Below, piece after piece: positions 8,827 through 18,592 of a stretch of DNA of 64,000 nt. The stretch is taken from the NCBI GenBank assembly GCA_964437415.1, contig CAYTGN010000004.1, positions 1-64,000 of the forward strand, read 5' to 3'. The DNA is from CADEDV01 sp964437415. Lineage in GTDB: Bacteria > Bacteroidota > Bacteroidia > Chitinophagales > Chitinophagaceae. Under the pieces are notes generated by a model, which was given only the letters and a program-made list of their open reading frames with translations, did no database searches and was not told where the DNA came from. Position numbers and translations under genes: made by a program. How positions within the stretch are numbered: position 1 is the stretch's first letter; the number at the start of each line of letters is the position of its first letter.

Positions 8827-10530
8827 GTGAAATTCATACCCCATTCCCTTCTTTGCCTGGTGCTTACTTGTTTTCTGTTTCATTATTCCTGTTCGCAACC
8901 GCTTAATAAAAAAACAGGTTTCACAAAACAGGACAGCCTTCGCGGCAGCATCAATCCCGAAAGAGCCTGGTGGGATGTGGCAACTTATACATTGTTTGTT
9001 GAGCCTGACTTTAACAGCAAATCAATTAAGGGATGGAATGATATTGCTTTTGATATAAACAGCGATGGCGCAGGAAGACTGATGCAGATAGACCTGCAGG
9101 AGCCGATGAAAATTGACAGCATAGTATTCAATAAGAAAAGACTGAAAAATTTCAGACGTGAAGGCAACGTTTACTTTATTGATTTCGGTAAAATGGAATT
9201 CAAAGCAGCCAGGACGTTGGTGAAAAAGGAAAAAGCCATTCCGCTGCATACCATCCGCATCTATTTCAGCGGCAAACCTGTTATAGCTAAAAATCCGCCG
9301 TGGGACGGAGGCTGGATATTTACCAAAGATGCAAAAGACCGCCCCTGGATGACGGTAGCCTGCCAGGGACTTGGCGCCAGTGTATGGTATCCTTGCAAAG
9401 ATCATCAAAGCGATGAACCAGATCTTGGCGCCACAATCCGGGTGAAAGTGCCTGACACCCTGGTGGCTATCGCCAATGGCAAACTGCTGAAAACAGAAAA
9501 GCAAAATGACAAACGTATTTACGAGTGGAAGGTTAAAAATCCTATTAACAACTATAATATCGTTCCGTATATCGGGAAATATGCACAATGGACAGACAGT
9601 TATATTGGCGAAACAGAAAAAAACCTTTCGCTGGATTACTGGGTACTGGATTATAATGTGGCGAAATCCAAAGAACAGTTTGGCCGGGATGTGAAACCGA
9701 TGCTGAAATGTTTTGAATACTGGTTTGGCCCCTACCCTTTTTATGAAGATGGTTTCAAATTAGTAGAATCGCCGCATCTTGGCATGGAACATCAAAGCGC
9801 CATTGCCTACGGCAACCAATACCGGAATGGTTATCTCGGCATGGACCTGAGTGGCAGCGGGTGGGGAAAAAAATGGGATTATATCATCATCCATGAAGCA
9901 GGGCATGAGTGGTTTGGCAACAATATAAGCACCAATGATATTGCTGATATGTGGGTACACGAGGGCTTCACCATGTATTCGGAAGTGTTGTTTGTAGAAT
10001 GCCAGTATGGCAAAGAAGCCGCTGATGAATATTGCCGGGGCATCCGCCGGAATATCAGCAACACTATACCACTGATTGGTCCATATGGTGTGAACCAGGA
10101 AGGCAGCGGTGACATGTATAACAAAGGCGCCAACCTGCTGCACACCATCCGCCAGGTGATTGATGATGATTCTTTATTCAGGGATATTCTAAGAGGACTG
10201 AATGCCACATTCAGGCACAAGACGATCAATTCTTCCGATGTGGAGAATTATATGAGTAAAAAATCAGGAAAGGATCTTTCTAAAATATTTGATCAATATC
10301 TTAGAAACACAGACATCCCGGTACTTGAATATAAAATCACCGGCGACAATATCTCCTATCGCTGGACAAACTGCATAGAAGGATTTAATATGCCTGTGCA
10401 ATTGGAAAGATCAGGCGAATGGCTGAAAGCAAGCACCGACTGGAAACACACGACCGGCACAAAGGAATTGCTTGATGATTTCAGGATAAATCAGAACATG
10501 TATATTACTATAAGAAAAGTACGGGACTAA
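8827..10530 (+). CDS. M1-family metallopeptidase, exported
   Basis: 567 aa gluzincin aminopeptidase-like protein. Zinc motif HEAGH at 356-360 with the third ligand Glu379 (HExxH-x18-E; WVHEGF). A GMEHQSAIAYGN segment upstream corresponds to the family's substrate-binding GAMEN motif. The N-terminal beta-sandwich domain includes WYPCKDHQSDEPD. The signal sequence ends near HYSCSQ, with a possible weak lipobox (Cys22). The start codon is GTG. It diverges from the peptide-binding lipoprotein, so the two may share substrates (inference). Confidence 0.88.
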   Translation: MKFIPHSLLCLVLTCFLFHYSCSQPLNKKTGFTKQDSLRGSINPERAWWDVATYTLFVEPDFNSKSIKGWNDIAFDINSDGAGRLMQIDLQEPMKIDSIVFNKKRLKNFRREGNVYFIDFGKMEFKAARTLVKKEKAIPLHTIRIYFSGKPVIAKNPPWDGGWIFTKDAKDRPWMTVACQGLGASVWYPCKDHQSDEPDLGATIRVKVPDTLVAIANGKLLKTEKQNDKRIYEWKVKNPINNYNIVPYIGKYAQWTDSYIGETEKNLSLDYWVLDYNVAKSKEQFGRDVKPMLKCFEYWFGPYPFYEDGFKLVESPHLGMEHQSAIAYGNQYRNGYLGMDLSGSGWGKKWDYIIIHEAGHEWFGNNISTNDIADMWVHEGFTMYSEVLFVECQYGKEAADEYCRGIRRNISNTIPLIGPYGVNQEGSGDMYNKGANLLHTIRQVIDDDSLFRDILRGLNATFRHKTINSSDVENYMSKKSGKDLSKIFDQYLRNTDIPVLEYKITGDNISYRWTNCIEGFNMPVQLERSGEWLKASTDWKHTTGTKELLDDFRINQNMYITIRKVRD

Positions 10531-10557
10531 AAAAACTTTCAGATTCAGCGTTGCCTG

Positions 10558-10588
10558 TTGACCATTCACCACTGACCCCTTACCTTTA
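10558..10588 (+). promoter_or_regulatory. Promoter of the flippase gene
   Basis: TTG at 10558-10560 and TACCTTTA at 10581-10588 are separated by 20 nt, matching the Bacteroidota -33/-7 layout with one mismatch in the -7 box. Only 4 nt separate the box from the ATG at 10593, implying a leaderless transcript. The spacer carries the low-complexity ACCATTCACCACTGACC. Confidence 0.5.
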
Positions 10589-10592
10589 ACCC

Positions 10593-12104
10593 ATGAGCAC
10601 AATCCGGAGGCAAAGCATCATTTCTTCTGCAGTGATCTATTTTGGCTTTGCTGTCGGTATGCTGAACGTTTACTTCTTCACCAAAGAAGGGCTTTTCACC
10701 GAGGAGCAATATGGTCTCACCAGTATTTTTATCGCCATCACCAGTTTGATGGCTACTTTTTCCATGATGGCCATGCCTTCCTTTATTTTTAAATTCTACC
10801 ATTACTATAACGATCATCTCCCTCCCAAAAAAAATGATATGGTCACCTGGTCGCTGCTGGTAAGCAGCCTCGGGTTTCTCCTGGTGATGCTGGCCGGATG
10901 GTTTTTTAAAGACCTGGTGATACGAAAGTTTGGAGAAAATTCACCATTGTTGCTCACTTACTATTACTGGCTTTTCCCGATGGGACTGGGACTGACGATT
11001 TATACCGTGCTCGAAGCTTATGCATGGGGTATGGGCAAAGCTGTTCTCACCAGTTTTTTGCGGGAAGTGCAATGGCGGCTATGGACCACAGTGATTATTG
11101 TAGCCCTGATCACAGGCCTCGTCAAAGACTATGACCTGTTCATTAAGTTATTTGCATTAGGCTATCCTTCCATAGCGCTGATACTTTTTATCTACCTCAT
11201 CAGCACCGGCAAGGTCCGTTTTACTTTACGCATCAGCAAAGTGACCCGTCGTTTCCTGGGAAAGATCATCCGGCTGTGTAGTTTCTTCTATGCCGGCACT
11301 TTGATATTTACATTGTCACTTGTCTTTGATACGATCGTCATCGCTTCAAAATTAGAAGACGGCACTGCCAAAGCAGGAATTTTCGGGCTGGCGCAAATCA
11401 TGGCCAGCATCATCCAGGCTCCGCAAAGGGCCATCATTGCATCTTCCCTCACCCATCTTTCCAAAGCATGGAAAGAAAAAAATATGGCATTGCTGCAGCG
11501 GGTTTATCAACGGTCCTCCATCAACCAGCTCGTTTTTGCCTCAGGGATTTTTGTGCTTGTAGCACTCAACTATAAAGAAGCCGTTCACACTTTCAACCTC
11601 AAGGAAAGCTATCTAACCGGTTTCAATGCCTTTATATTACTGGGGCTGATGCGGGTGGTGGATATGGGAACCGGTGTGAACTCGCAGATCATCATCACTT
11701 CCACGCAATGGAAATTTGAACTGGTCAGCGGCGCCATTCTTTTGCTCATAATGCTACCGCTTACATATGTATTAACCGTTGAACTGGGGCTTATCGGGCC
11801 TGCTATTGCCAACCTCATTTCCATCAGTATTTATAACGGCATCCGTATTGCTTTTCTCTGGAAAAAATTCAGGCTATTCCCTTTTAGCAGGCAATCACTC
11901 TATACAGTACTTCTGGCCGGGGCCTGCTATGCAGTATGTTATTTTGGATTCAATTCAATGACAGGATTACCGGGTATGTTATTGCGAAGCGCCGTTTTCG
12001 TTATGCTATACGCCGGTATTGCATTTTATACAAATCTTTCACCCGACATCAGGCCGGTGATGCAGACCATTCAAAAAAGATTAGGATTAAAAAAAGATCA
12101 ATAG
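10593..12104 (+). CDS. Polysaccharide/lipid-linked oligosaccharide flippase (Wzx/MATE-like)
   Basis: 503 aa polytopic membrane protein with about 12-14 hydrophobic segments, starting IISSAVIYFGFAVGMLNVYFF. The overall plan matches the polysaccharide-biosynthesis (Wzx/MurJ-type) flippases that move lipid-linked glycans across the inner membrane. No glycosyltransferases adjoin it; the glycan cluster is 15 kb away, so its substrate is unclear. Its 3' end overlaps the convergent NlpC/P60 gene by 7 bp. Confidence 0.8.
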   Translation: MSTIRRQSIISSAVIYFGFAVGMLNVYFFTKEGLFTEEQYGLTSIFIAITSLMATFSMMAMPSFIFKFYHYYNDHLPPKKNDMVTWSLLVSSLGFLLVMLAGWFFKDLVIRKFGENSPLLLTYYYWLFPMGLGLTIYTVLEAYAWGMGKAVLTSFLREVQWRLWTTVIIVALITGLVKDYDLFIKLFALGYPSIALILFIYLISTGKVRFTLRISKVTRRFLGKIIRLCSFFYAGTLIFTLSLVFDTIVIASKLEDGTAKAGIFGLAQIMASIIQAPQRAIIASSLTHLSKAWKEKNMALLQRVYQRSSINQLVFASGIFVLVALNYKEAVHTFNLKESYLTGFNAFILLGLMRVVDMGTGVNSQIIITSTQWKFELVSGAILLLIMLPLTYVLTVELGLIGPAIANLISISIYNGIRIAFLWKKFRLFPFSRQSLYTVLLAGACYAVCYFGFNSMTGLPGMLLRSAVFVMLYAGIAFYTNLSPDIRPVMQTIQKRLGLKKDQ

Positions 12105-12910
12105 TTGGAAGCAGATGCTTCCGTTCCCGGATTCTCCATTCTGCCTGCACCGATATACTTTTTCAGGTAATAGGGTTCATACAGATCGCTGACCACCACA
12201 CCCTGTGATACGGAGGCATGAATGAATTTGTTGTTTTGAAGGTAAATGCCGACATGTGATACGCCGCCACGGGTATTGAAGAAAACGAGATCACCTTCCT
12301 TTAATTCTGTACGGGACACTTTGCGGACCACTTTATATTGCTCCCTCGCTGTGCGGGGAAGAGTCACGCCAAAAGCAGAAATAAAAGCAGCCTGCACAAA
12401 GGCAGAACAATCTATCCCTTTTTTAGTGGTACCACCAAGCCTGTATTTTGTGCCATACCACTCATCAACACTTTCCAGCAATACTTTATTTTGCAATTGC
12501 TCCACTTCGGTGTTGAGCAAAACGGAATACTTCAGTTGAACCCGCGAAGCTGCTTCAACTACTGCCGAACGGTCGCCAAAATAAGAAACTGGCGGCGGTG
12601 CCGGATTTGTTTCGGCGATATTCAGTCCTCTTGTATTTACAGTTTCTTTTTTATCAAACTTATCACCACCTGCAGGCGGGGTGATGCGGGAATTCGTCAC
12701 CGTGGTGGTGGACTGGGGAGTGACCGATATATTATCAATAAACTTAACCTGGGAATTGGCTGCGGCTGGTTTGGTTGTCGTTTTTTGAGAGCTTGTTTCG
12801 GGTGCGGCATTTATCACCTGTTTGTTGCTGGCTATACCCAGCGGCTTAAGGCTGGAACAACTGGCAAACAAGAAAATGACGATAACTGCTGGAATAATGT
12901 TCTTAACCAT
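12098..12910 (-). CDS. NlpC/P60 (C40) peptidase lipoprotein
   Basis: 270 aa. Lipobox FASC (Cys18) predicts a lipoprotein. A Ser/Thr/Pro-rich linker (about 35-115) is followed by the C40 domain with catalytic Cys168 (GIDCSAF), His219 (SHVGIY) and His231 (FIHAS). Such enzymes cut D-Glu-diaminopimelate bonds in peptidoglycan stem peptides and help remodel the wall. It is likely monocistronic, with a perfect -7 box 65 bp upstream. Confidence 0.93.
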   Translation of the reverse strand: MVKNIIPAVIVIFLFASCSSLKPLGIASNKQVINAAPETSSQKTTTKPAAANSQVKFIDNISVTPQSTTTVTNSRITPPAGGDKFDKKETVNTRGLNIAETNPAPPPVSYFGDRSAVVEAASRVQLKYSVLLNTEVEQLQNKVLLESVDEWYGTKYRLGGTTKKGIDCSAFVQAAFISAFGVTLPRTAREQYKVVRKVSRTELKEGDLVFFNTRGGVSHVGIYLQNNKFIHASVSQGVVVSDLYEPYYLKKYIGAGRMENPGTEASASNY

Positions 12911-12975
12911 TTACTTGATTTTTCAGGATGATTTCGGCGGGTACCTTCAAAAACCATACCTCCAATGCAGGTGTG

Positions 12976-12983
12976 CAAAAATA
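12976..12983 (-). promoter_or_regulatory. -7 box of the NlpC/P60 gene
   Basis: TATTTTTG on the minus strand matches TAnnTTTG exactly. It predicts a leader of roughly 60 nt. No clear -33 TTG is seen. Confidence 0.45.
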
Positions 12984-13140
12984 TAGGATAATGGTTGAAA
13001 ATAACCTCGTTTTTAAACGAAATTCTTAAATAAAAATTGCCACTTCGATAAGTTCTTGTTTTCAAGTAATTTACACCCGACTATTCATTGATATACAATG
13101 AATAAAGACATATAAAACCATATTTCCGTAATATTGATCC

Positions 13141-14367
13141 ATGAGTTTTCACTTAGTAATTCCGGTCATTAGTTTTTTTGTATTCAACACAAGTTGCCAT
13201 CATTCGGCCAGTGCTGAAAAAAAGCAGTCCGCCAATGCTGTTAAGGCCGATACGCTCAGACCTGTCATTGAAGTCCCGCCCCCTCCATCATTAAAGCCTT
13301 ACGATGATATTGTCTATACTAAAACAGAATTGCTCAAGGCAGCTCCGGGTACTAAATCCGTTTTGTTCAACAGTGATGGCTCAAGGCTCTATGCCATGAA
13401 CCTTGAAGGCATGAGCATCTATGAGTTTGATCAGCCCACAAGAAAAGTGATCCGTGAATTCAAATTCAAACCAACAAGAGGCACAGGCTGGGACTATGTG
13501 AGAGAAAAACCTATTGCCTCTTTCCAGGAAAAACCGGTGGAAGCCTGTTTCAGTCATGATGACAAGATATTATGGGTATCGCTTCACAATGCAGAAGGAA
13601 TTGTGCCCATGCATATTGATTCTTTTGCTGCCAATAAAAAACCTGCGGAAATGAAACAGGCGGTAAAAAAGATCACCGTCACCTACCCCGGCAGCAACCG
13701 GAAAGATTCATTTGACGTGCCTTTAATAAAAACAGGAAAAACTCCCAAGATCATTTCCCGGACCGCAGACAGCAAACATCTATTGGTGAGTAACTGGCAT
13801 TCCTACAATGTGAGTGTACTGGAAACGAATGATGCAGAGTATCCTTTTGCAAAGGTCATCAGCACGGTGCCTGCGCCGGCCATTCCGAGGGGTGTTGCTG
13901 TGGATGATAAAAATAGCCGGTCTTACGTTGCCATCATGGGCGGATCCAGCATACGGGTCATTAATAACTCTGTATGGATGAAAGAAGATGATATTGAAGT
14001 GGCTTCCAACCCCCGTCATATTGTGATTGACAGCAGTGGTCGCTTATTTGTTTCCTATAACCGGCTTGCAAAAGTGGCCTGTATTGATGGTCTCACCGGC
14101 AAAACCCTTTTCACCACTTCCACCCATGCACAGCCAAGAACGATCATGCTTTCAAAAAATCACAAATTCCTGTTTGTGACCTGCTACAGCAGTGACATGG
14201 TGGACATTTTTAAGATAACAGATGAAGGTTTTAAAAAAGTAACCTCGCTGCCCTGCAAAGGCCACCCCGTGGGTGTGGATATTTTTGAGAATGATGAAAA
14301 ACTGGAAGCATGGGTGTGCAGTTATTCAAATGGCTCCATCAGTGTGTATAGTTTCAACAAGAAATAA
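13141..14367 (+). CDS. Beta-propeller (YVTN/YncE-like) lipoprotein
   Basis: 408 aa. Lipobox NTSC (Cys19) predicts a lipoprotein. The rest is built of repeats of about 40-45 residues of the YVTN/WD-like propeller kind (SVLFNSDGSRLYAMN, ACFSHDDKILWVS, RHIVIDSSGRLFVSYN, TIMLSKNHKFLFVTC). No catalytic motif is evident; such proteins often act as scaffolds or binding modules. It is upstream of dnaE by 71 bp, on the same strand, but a functional link is not apparent. Confidence 0.75.
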   Translation: MSFHLVIPVISFFVFNTSCHHSASAEKKQSANAVKADTLRPVIEVPPPPSLKPYDDIVYTKTELLKAAPGTKSVLFNSDGSRLYAMNLEGMSIYEFDQPTRKVIREFKFKPTRGTGWDYVREKPIASFQEKPVEACFSHDDKILWVSLHNAEGIVPMHIDSFAANKKPAEMKQAVKKITVTYPGSNRKDSFDVPLIKTGKTPKIISRTADSKHLLVSNWHSYNVSVLETNDAEYPFAKVISTVPAPAIPRGVAVDDKNSRSYVAIMGGSSIRVINNSVWMKEDDIEVASNPRHIVIDSSGRLFVSYNRLAKVACIDGLTGKTLFTTSTHAQPRTIMLSKNHKFLFVTCYSSDMVDIFKITDEGFKKVTSLPCKGHPVGVDIFENDEKLEAWVCSYSNGSISVYSFNKK

Positions 14368-14438
14368 ACACCTGAGTTTCCTTGCTAAAAGAATCGGAAA
14401 TTTGTTGTTCGCTTTATCCAGACTATTGACTATTGACC

Positions 14439-17400
14439 ATGAAATTCTCTCATCTTCACGTACACACACAATACTCGCTGCTGGATGGCGCTGCTTCCAT
14501 TCAGAATTTATACAAGAAAGCCATTGCTGACGGAATGCCCGCCCTTGCTATTTCTGATCATGGAAACATGTTTGGCGTTTTTGATTTTGTGGCTGAAGCT
14601 TACAAACACAAAGACGAGAACGGCAAGGTAAAAGTGAAGCCCATTGTAGGTTGCGAATTCTATATCACCAGCAACCGCCACCAGAAAACATTTACCAAAG
14701 AACAAAAAGACCAGCGTCATCACCAAATATTGCTGGCAAAAAATGAACAGGGCTATAAAAATCTTATCAAACTCACTTCTCTCGGTTTTATCGAGGGAAT
14801 GTACAGTAAATATCCCCGGATTGACAAAGAACTCATTTTACAATACCACGAAGGACTGATCGCCACCACCTGTTGTCTCGGCGCCATGGTGCCGCAGGCA
14901 ATTTTGAAAAAAAGCGAAGAAGATGGCGAAAATGAGTTCAAATGGTGGCTGAATGTTTTCCAGGATGATTACTATGTGGAGCTGCAGCGTCACGGCATGG
15001 CCGAGCAGGATAAAGTGAACGAAGTGCTTATAAAACTGGCCCGAAAGTATAATGTGAAGATCATTGCCAGCAATGATTCACATTATGTAGATAAAGACGA
15101 TTACAACGCACATGATATTTTGCTTTGCATCAATACCGGGGAAAAATTCGCTACTGATAAACTGACAGAGTTTACAGATGATGATGTATCGGCAAAAGGA
15201 AAACGTTTTGCCTTTCCCAACGACCAGTTCTACTTCAAGACCACGGCCGAAATGAGCAAAGTATTCAGTGATCTTCCCGAAGCAATTGATAATACCAATG
15301 AAATTGTTGACAAGGTTGACCTGCTGAACCTGAAACGGGAAATACTGCTGCCCTTTTTCCAGGTGCCTAAAGAATTTTCTTCGCAGGAAGAATATCTTGA
15401 ACACCTGACATGGGAAGGCGCTAAACAGCGATATAATGAAATAACACCCGAAATTGAAGAGCGGATAAACTTTGAATTGTTCACCATCCGCACCATGGGT
15501 TTTGCGGGCTACTTTTTGATCGTAAGTGATTTTATCAGGGCAGGAAGAGATCTTGGTGTGTTCATTGGCCCCGGCCGCGGCTCGGCGGCGGGTTCTGTCG
15601 TTGCTTATTGCACCGGCATCACCAATATTGACCCGATCAAATACAACCTGCTGTTTGAAAGATTCCTCAATCCGGACAGGAAGTCCATGCCGGATATTGA
15701 TACAGATTTTGATGATGAAGGAAGACAGAAAGTGATTGATTACGTTGTTGACAAATACGGTAAGAACCAGGTGGCGCAGATCATCACTTACGGCACGATG
15801 GCTGCAAAAATGAGCATCAAAGATGTGGCAAGAGTGATGGACCTGCCTTTGCCGGAATCCAATGCACTGGCCAAACTGGTTCCCGACAGACCGGGAATTG
15901 AACTGAAACGGGTATTGCATGCCCCGATGAAATCAAAAGATGGCGAAAAATCGCTCGAGGAAAAAGATGGGCTCGGTAATGATGACCTGGAGAATGTGAA
16001 AAAGCTGAGAGAGATTTATAACCAGGAAAATTTACCTGCCAGCAAAGTCTTGCATGAAGCAGAAAGACTGGAAGGTTCTGTCCGCAACACAGGCATTCAT
16101 GCTGCGGGAATCATCATTGCACCAAAAGACCTTACCGAACTGATGCCGGTTGCCATTGCCAAAGATTCCCCGCTTTGGGTCACGCAGATCGAAGGCAATG
16201 TGATCGAAGAAGCAGGTGTTATCAAAATGGACTTTTTGGGGTTGAAAACCCTCACTATCATCAAAAATGCGCTGAACCTTATCAAACAAAATCACGGCGT
16301 GGAGATTGACATTGACAATATCCCGCTGGATGATCTCAAAACATTTGAACTATACCAGCACGGCGCCACAATCGGCACTTTCCAGTTTGAAAGTCCGGGT
16401 ATGCAGAAATATTTAAGGGAGCTGAAGCCAGATAAATTTGGTGATCTGATCGCAATGAACGCTTTGTACCGGCCCGGTCCCATCGCTTATATCCCCAACT
16501 ATATTGACCGTAAGCATGGACGTGAGGCTATCGCTTATGATCTGCCTGAAATGAAGGAGTATCTCGAAGAAACCTATGGCATCACCGTTTACCAGGAACA
16601 GGTAATGTTGCTGGCGCAGAAGTTAGCCGGATTCAGCAAGGGTGATGCGGATGTGCTGCGGAAAGCGATGGGTAAAAAACAAATCGCTGTGCTAAACAAG
16701 ATGAAGGCGCAGTTCATCAGCGGCGCCGCTGCCCGATCACTACCTGCCGATAAATTAGAAAAGATATGGACCGACTGGGAAGCATTTGCCCAATATGCAT
16801 TCAACAAATCACATTCCACCTGCTATGCGTTTGTCGCTTATCAGACGGCCTATTTAAAATCCCATTATCCTTCCGAATATATGGCTGCTGTGCTGAACAA
16901 TGCCGGCAGCATTGATAAGATCACTTTCTTTATGGAAGAATGCAAACGAATGGGTATAAAAGTGCTGGGACCGGACATCAATGAATCACTAAAGGGATTC
17001 GCCGTAAACAAAAAAGGTGAGATACGTTTTGGGTTGGGCGGATTGAAAGGCGTGGGAGAAGCTGCCGTGGAAAGCATCATCAGCGAACGGCAGAAAAAAG
17101 GTTCTTTCACCGAGATATTTGATTTCATCAAACGCATCAATCAAAGAACTGTAAACAAAAAAACATTGGAAAGCCTCGCCTATGCCGGTGGCTTTGATTG
17201 TTTTTCCGAACACCACCGGGCACAGTTCTTCCACGTTCCGGTAGGAGAAATGATCAATGGCCTGGAAAGAGTGATAAAATACGGGCAGGTGATCACCACC
17301 CAAAATGCTTCTACAGCCAATACACTGTTTGGCGATCTGCCGGTGACGATGGAAATACCACCACCGAGATTGCCAGAATGTGCGCCGTGGCCGCTGACGG

Positions 17401-18059
17401 TGCAATTGGATCATGAAAAAGATGTGACCGGCATGTTTCTGAGTGGTCATCCGCTCGATCATTACCGTTTTGAAATGCAGCACTACGGGATTACACCTAT
17501 TGCTGATTTTAATGAATTTAAAGAAGCTATCAAATTGCATCCAAATCCCGGCAGGATGTTTCGCATTATGGGGCTGGTGGCAGAAGCACAGCACAAGATT
17601 GCCCGCAGCGGGAATAAATATGGAAATTTCGTAATTGAAGATTACAGTGGAAAGACCGACATCATCCTCTTCAGCGAAGATTATCTCCGTCTTTCTGCTT
17701 TCCTGCAACAGGGCAGTTCGGTGTATATGACAGGATATTTCAAACAACGGTATAACCGTGATGAGCATGAATTCAAAGTACTGACGGTTTCATTGGCGGA
17801 AACCATGAAAAAACAACTAACCAAACAGGTCAATATCGAAGTGCACCCGCAGGACATCAGCCCGGAAATAATCGGCTTTGTAGAAAAGAACCTGAAGAAT
17901 TTTCCGGGTCACGCCGGGTTGCGTTTTATATTAAAAGAGCCGAGAAATAAGCTGAAGATCAGTCTGGTGACGGCAGGCCATGGTTTTGAGATGAATGAAG
18001 AAATGATCCAATTCCTGGAATCGAAACCCGAACTGGAGGTGCAGGTGTTAACGAATTGA
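14439..18059 (+). CDS. dnaE: DNA polymerase III subunit alpha
   Basis: The replicative polymerase catalytic subunit, 1206 aa. The N-terminal PHP domain begins FSHLHVHTQYSLLDG with SDHGNMFGVF. The palm holds GPGRGSAAGS and PDIDTDF with acidic residues Asp419, Asp421 and Asp423, of which two should be catalytic. The C-terminal part has the helix-hairpin-helix (FGLGGLKGVGEAAV) and OB-fold (FRIMGLVAEAQHKI) regions. The open frame starts at a TTG at 14433, but ATG 14439 fits the family N-terminus. The upstream TATTGACTATTGACC is a small tandem. Confidence 0.97.
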   Translation: MKFSHLHVHTQYSLLDGAASIQNLYKKAIADGMPALAISDHGNMFGVFDFVAEAYKHKDENGKVKVKPIVGCEFYITSNRHQKTFTKEQKDQRHHQILLAKNEQGYKNLIKLTSLGFIEGMYSKYPRIDKELILQYHEGLIATTCCLGAMVPQAILKKSEEDGENEFKWWLNVFQDDYYVELQRHGMAEQDKVNEVLIKLARKYNVKIIASNDSHYVDKDDYNAHDILLCINTGEKFATDKLTEFTDDDVSAKGKRFAFPNDQFYFKTTAEMSKVFSDLPEAIDNTNEIVDKVDLLNLKREILLPFFQVPKEFSSQEEYLEHLTWEGAKQRYNEITPEIEERINFELFTIRTMGFAGYFLIVSDFIRAGRDLGVFIGPGRGSAAGSVVAYCTGITNIDPIKYNLLFERFLNPDRKSMPDIDTDFDDEGRQKVIDYVVDKYGKNQVAQIITYGTMAAKMSIKDVARVMDLPLPESNALAKLVPDRPGIELKRVLHAPMKSKDGEKSLEEKDGLGNDDLENVKKLREIYNQENLPASKVLHEAERLEGSVRNTGIHAAGIIIAPKDLTELMPVAIAKDSPLWVTQIEGNVIEEAGVIKMDFLGLKTLTIIKNALNLIKQNHGVEIDIDNIPLDDLKTFELYQHGATIGTFQFESPGMQKYLRELKPDKFGDLIAMNALYRPGPIAYIPNYIDRKHGREAIAYDLPEMKEYLEETYGITVYQEQVMLLAQKLAGFSKGDADVLRKAMGKKQIAVLNKMKAQFISGAAARSLPADKLEKIWTDWEAFAQYAFNKSHSTCYAFVAYQTAYLKSHYPSEYMAAVLNNAGSIDKITFFMEECKRMGIKVLGPDINESLKGFAVNKKGEIRFGLGGLKGVGEAAVESIISERQKKGSFTEIFDFIKRINQRTVNKKTLESLAYAGGFDCFSEHHRAQFFHVPVGEMINGLERVIKYGQVITTQNASTANTLFGDLPVTMEIPPPRLPECAPWPLTVQLDHEKDVTGMFLSGHPLDHYRFEMQHYGITPIADFNEFKEAIKLHPNPGRMFRIMGLVAEAQHKIARSGNKYGNFVIEDYSGKTDIILFSEDYLRLSAFLQQGSSVYMTGYFKQRYNRDEHEFKVLTVSLAETMKKQLTKQVNIEVHPQDISPEIIGFVEKNLKNFPGHAGLRFILKEPRNKLKISLVTAGHGFEMNEEMIQFLESKPELEVQVLTN

Positions 18060-18135
18060 TAAGTAGCGCCGTTTTTGCAGGCTTGTCAATCGTTTGACAG
18101 ATGCAGTAACATTTTTTACACAACTTTCTGCCAAC

Positions 18136-18167
18136 TTTGCCTGTTATTCATATCGGGCTTAAATTTG
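18136..18167 (+). promoter_or_regulatory. Promoter of trxA
   Basis: TTTG at 18136-18139 and TAAATTTG at 18160-18167, with a 20-nt spacer, match the Bacteroidota consensus fully. Transcription should start near 18174, leaving a leader of about 40 nt before the ATG at 18214. Confidence 0.75.
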
Positions 18168-18213
18168 CACCCTTGCATTAAGCAAACCGAAAACAAAAAA
18201 TAAATACAATACA

Positions 18214-18531
18214 ATGGCTAAAGAATTCAATGATGCAAACTTTCAGAACGAAGTGCTGGCATCTGACAAACTGAACGTAGTGGATTTCTGGGCAGAATGG
18301 TGCGGTCCCTGCCGTGCTATCGGGCCGGTGATCGAAGAACTTTCCAAAGAATATGATGGCAAAGTGAATATCGGAAAAGTGAACGTGGACAACAATCCAC
18401 AGGTATCCATGAACTATGGTATTACTTCTATCCCGGCTATCCTGTTCATTAAAAACGGGCAGGTGGTGGATAAATTAGTTGGCGCACAGCCCAAAGGAAA
18501 TTTTGTAAAAAAGATCGAGTCGCATATTTAA
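18214..18531 (+). CDS. trxA: Thioredoxin
   Basis: 105 aa classical cytosolic thioredoxin. The redox motif WCGPC has Cys30 and Cys33, followed by the conserved cis-Pro region SIPAILFIKNG. It keeps cellular protein thiols reduced, using thioredoxin reductase, and supplies ribonucleotide reductase and similar enzymes. It has its own promoter and a shared bidirectional terminator. Confidence 0.97.
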   Translation: MAKEFNDANFQNEVLASDKLNVVDFWAEWCGPCRAIGPVIEELSKEYDGKVNIGKVNVDNNPQVSMNYGITSIPAILFIKNGQVVDKLVGAQPKGNFVKKIESHI

Positions 18532-18556
18532 GCAACTCATTTACTAAATGTATTCA

Positions 18557-18588
18557 AACTCCGTTTTGCAAAGCAAGGCGGAGTTTTT
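18557..18588. terminator. Terminator between convergent trxA and sdaA
   Basis: AACTCCG (18557-18563) pairs with CGGAGTT (18579-18585), with additional TTGC/GCAA pairing inside, and a T run follows on the plus strand. The minus-strand side has an A-rich match, so it may act in both directions. Confidence 0.8.
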
Positions 18589-18592
18589 CTTT

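Noticed and set aside
15078..15920. 280-aa open frame antisense to dnaE
   Set aside because: It is a shadow of a highly conserved gene and shows no protein family, signal or start context.
16989..17768. 259-aa open frame antisense to dnaE
   Set aside because: Same reason; the plus strand is unambiguous DnaE.
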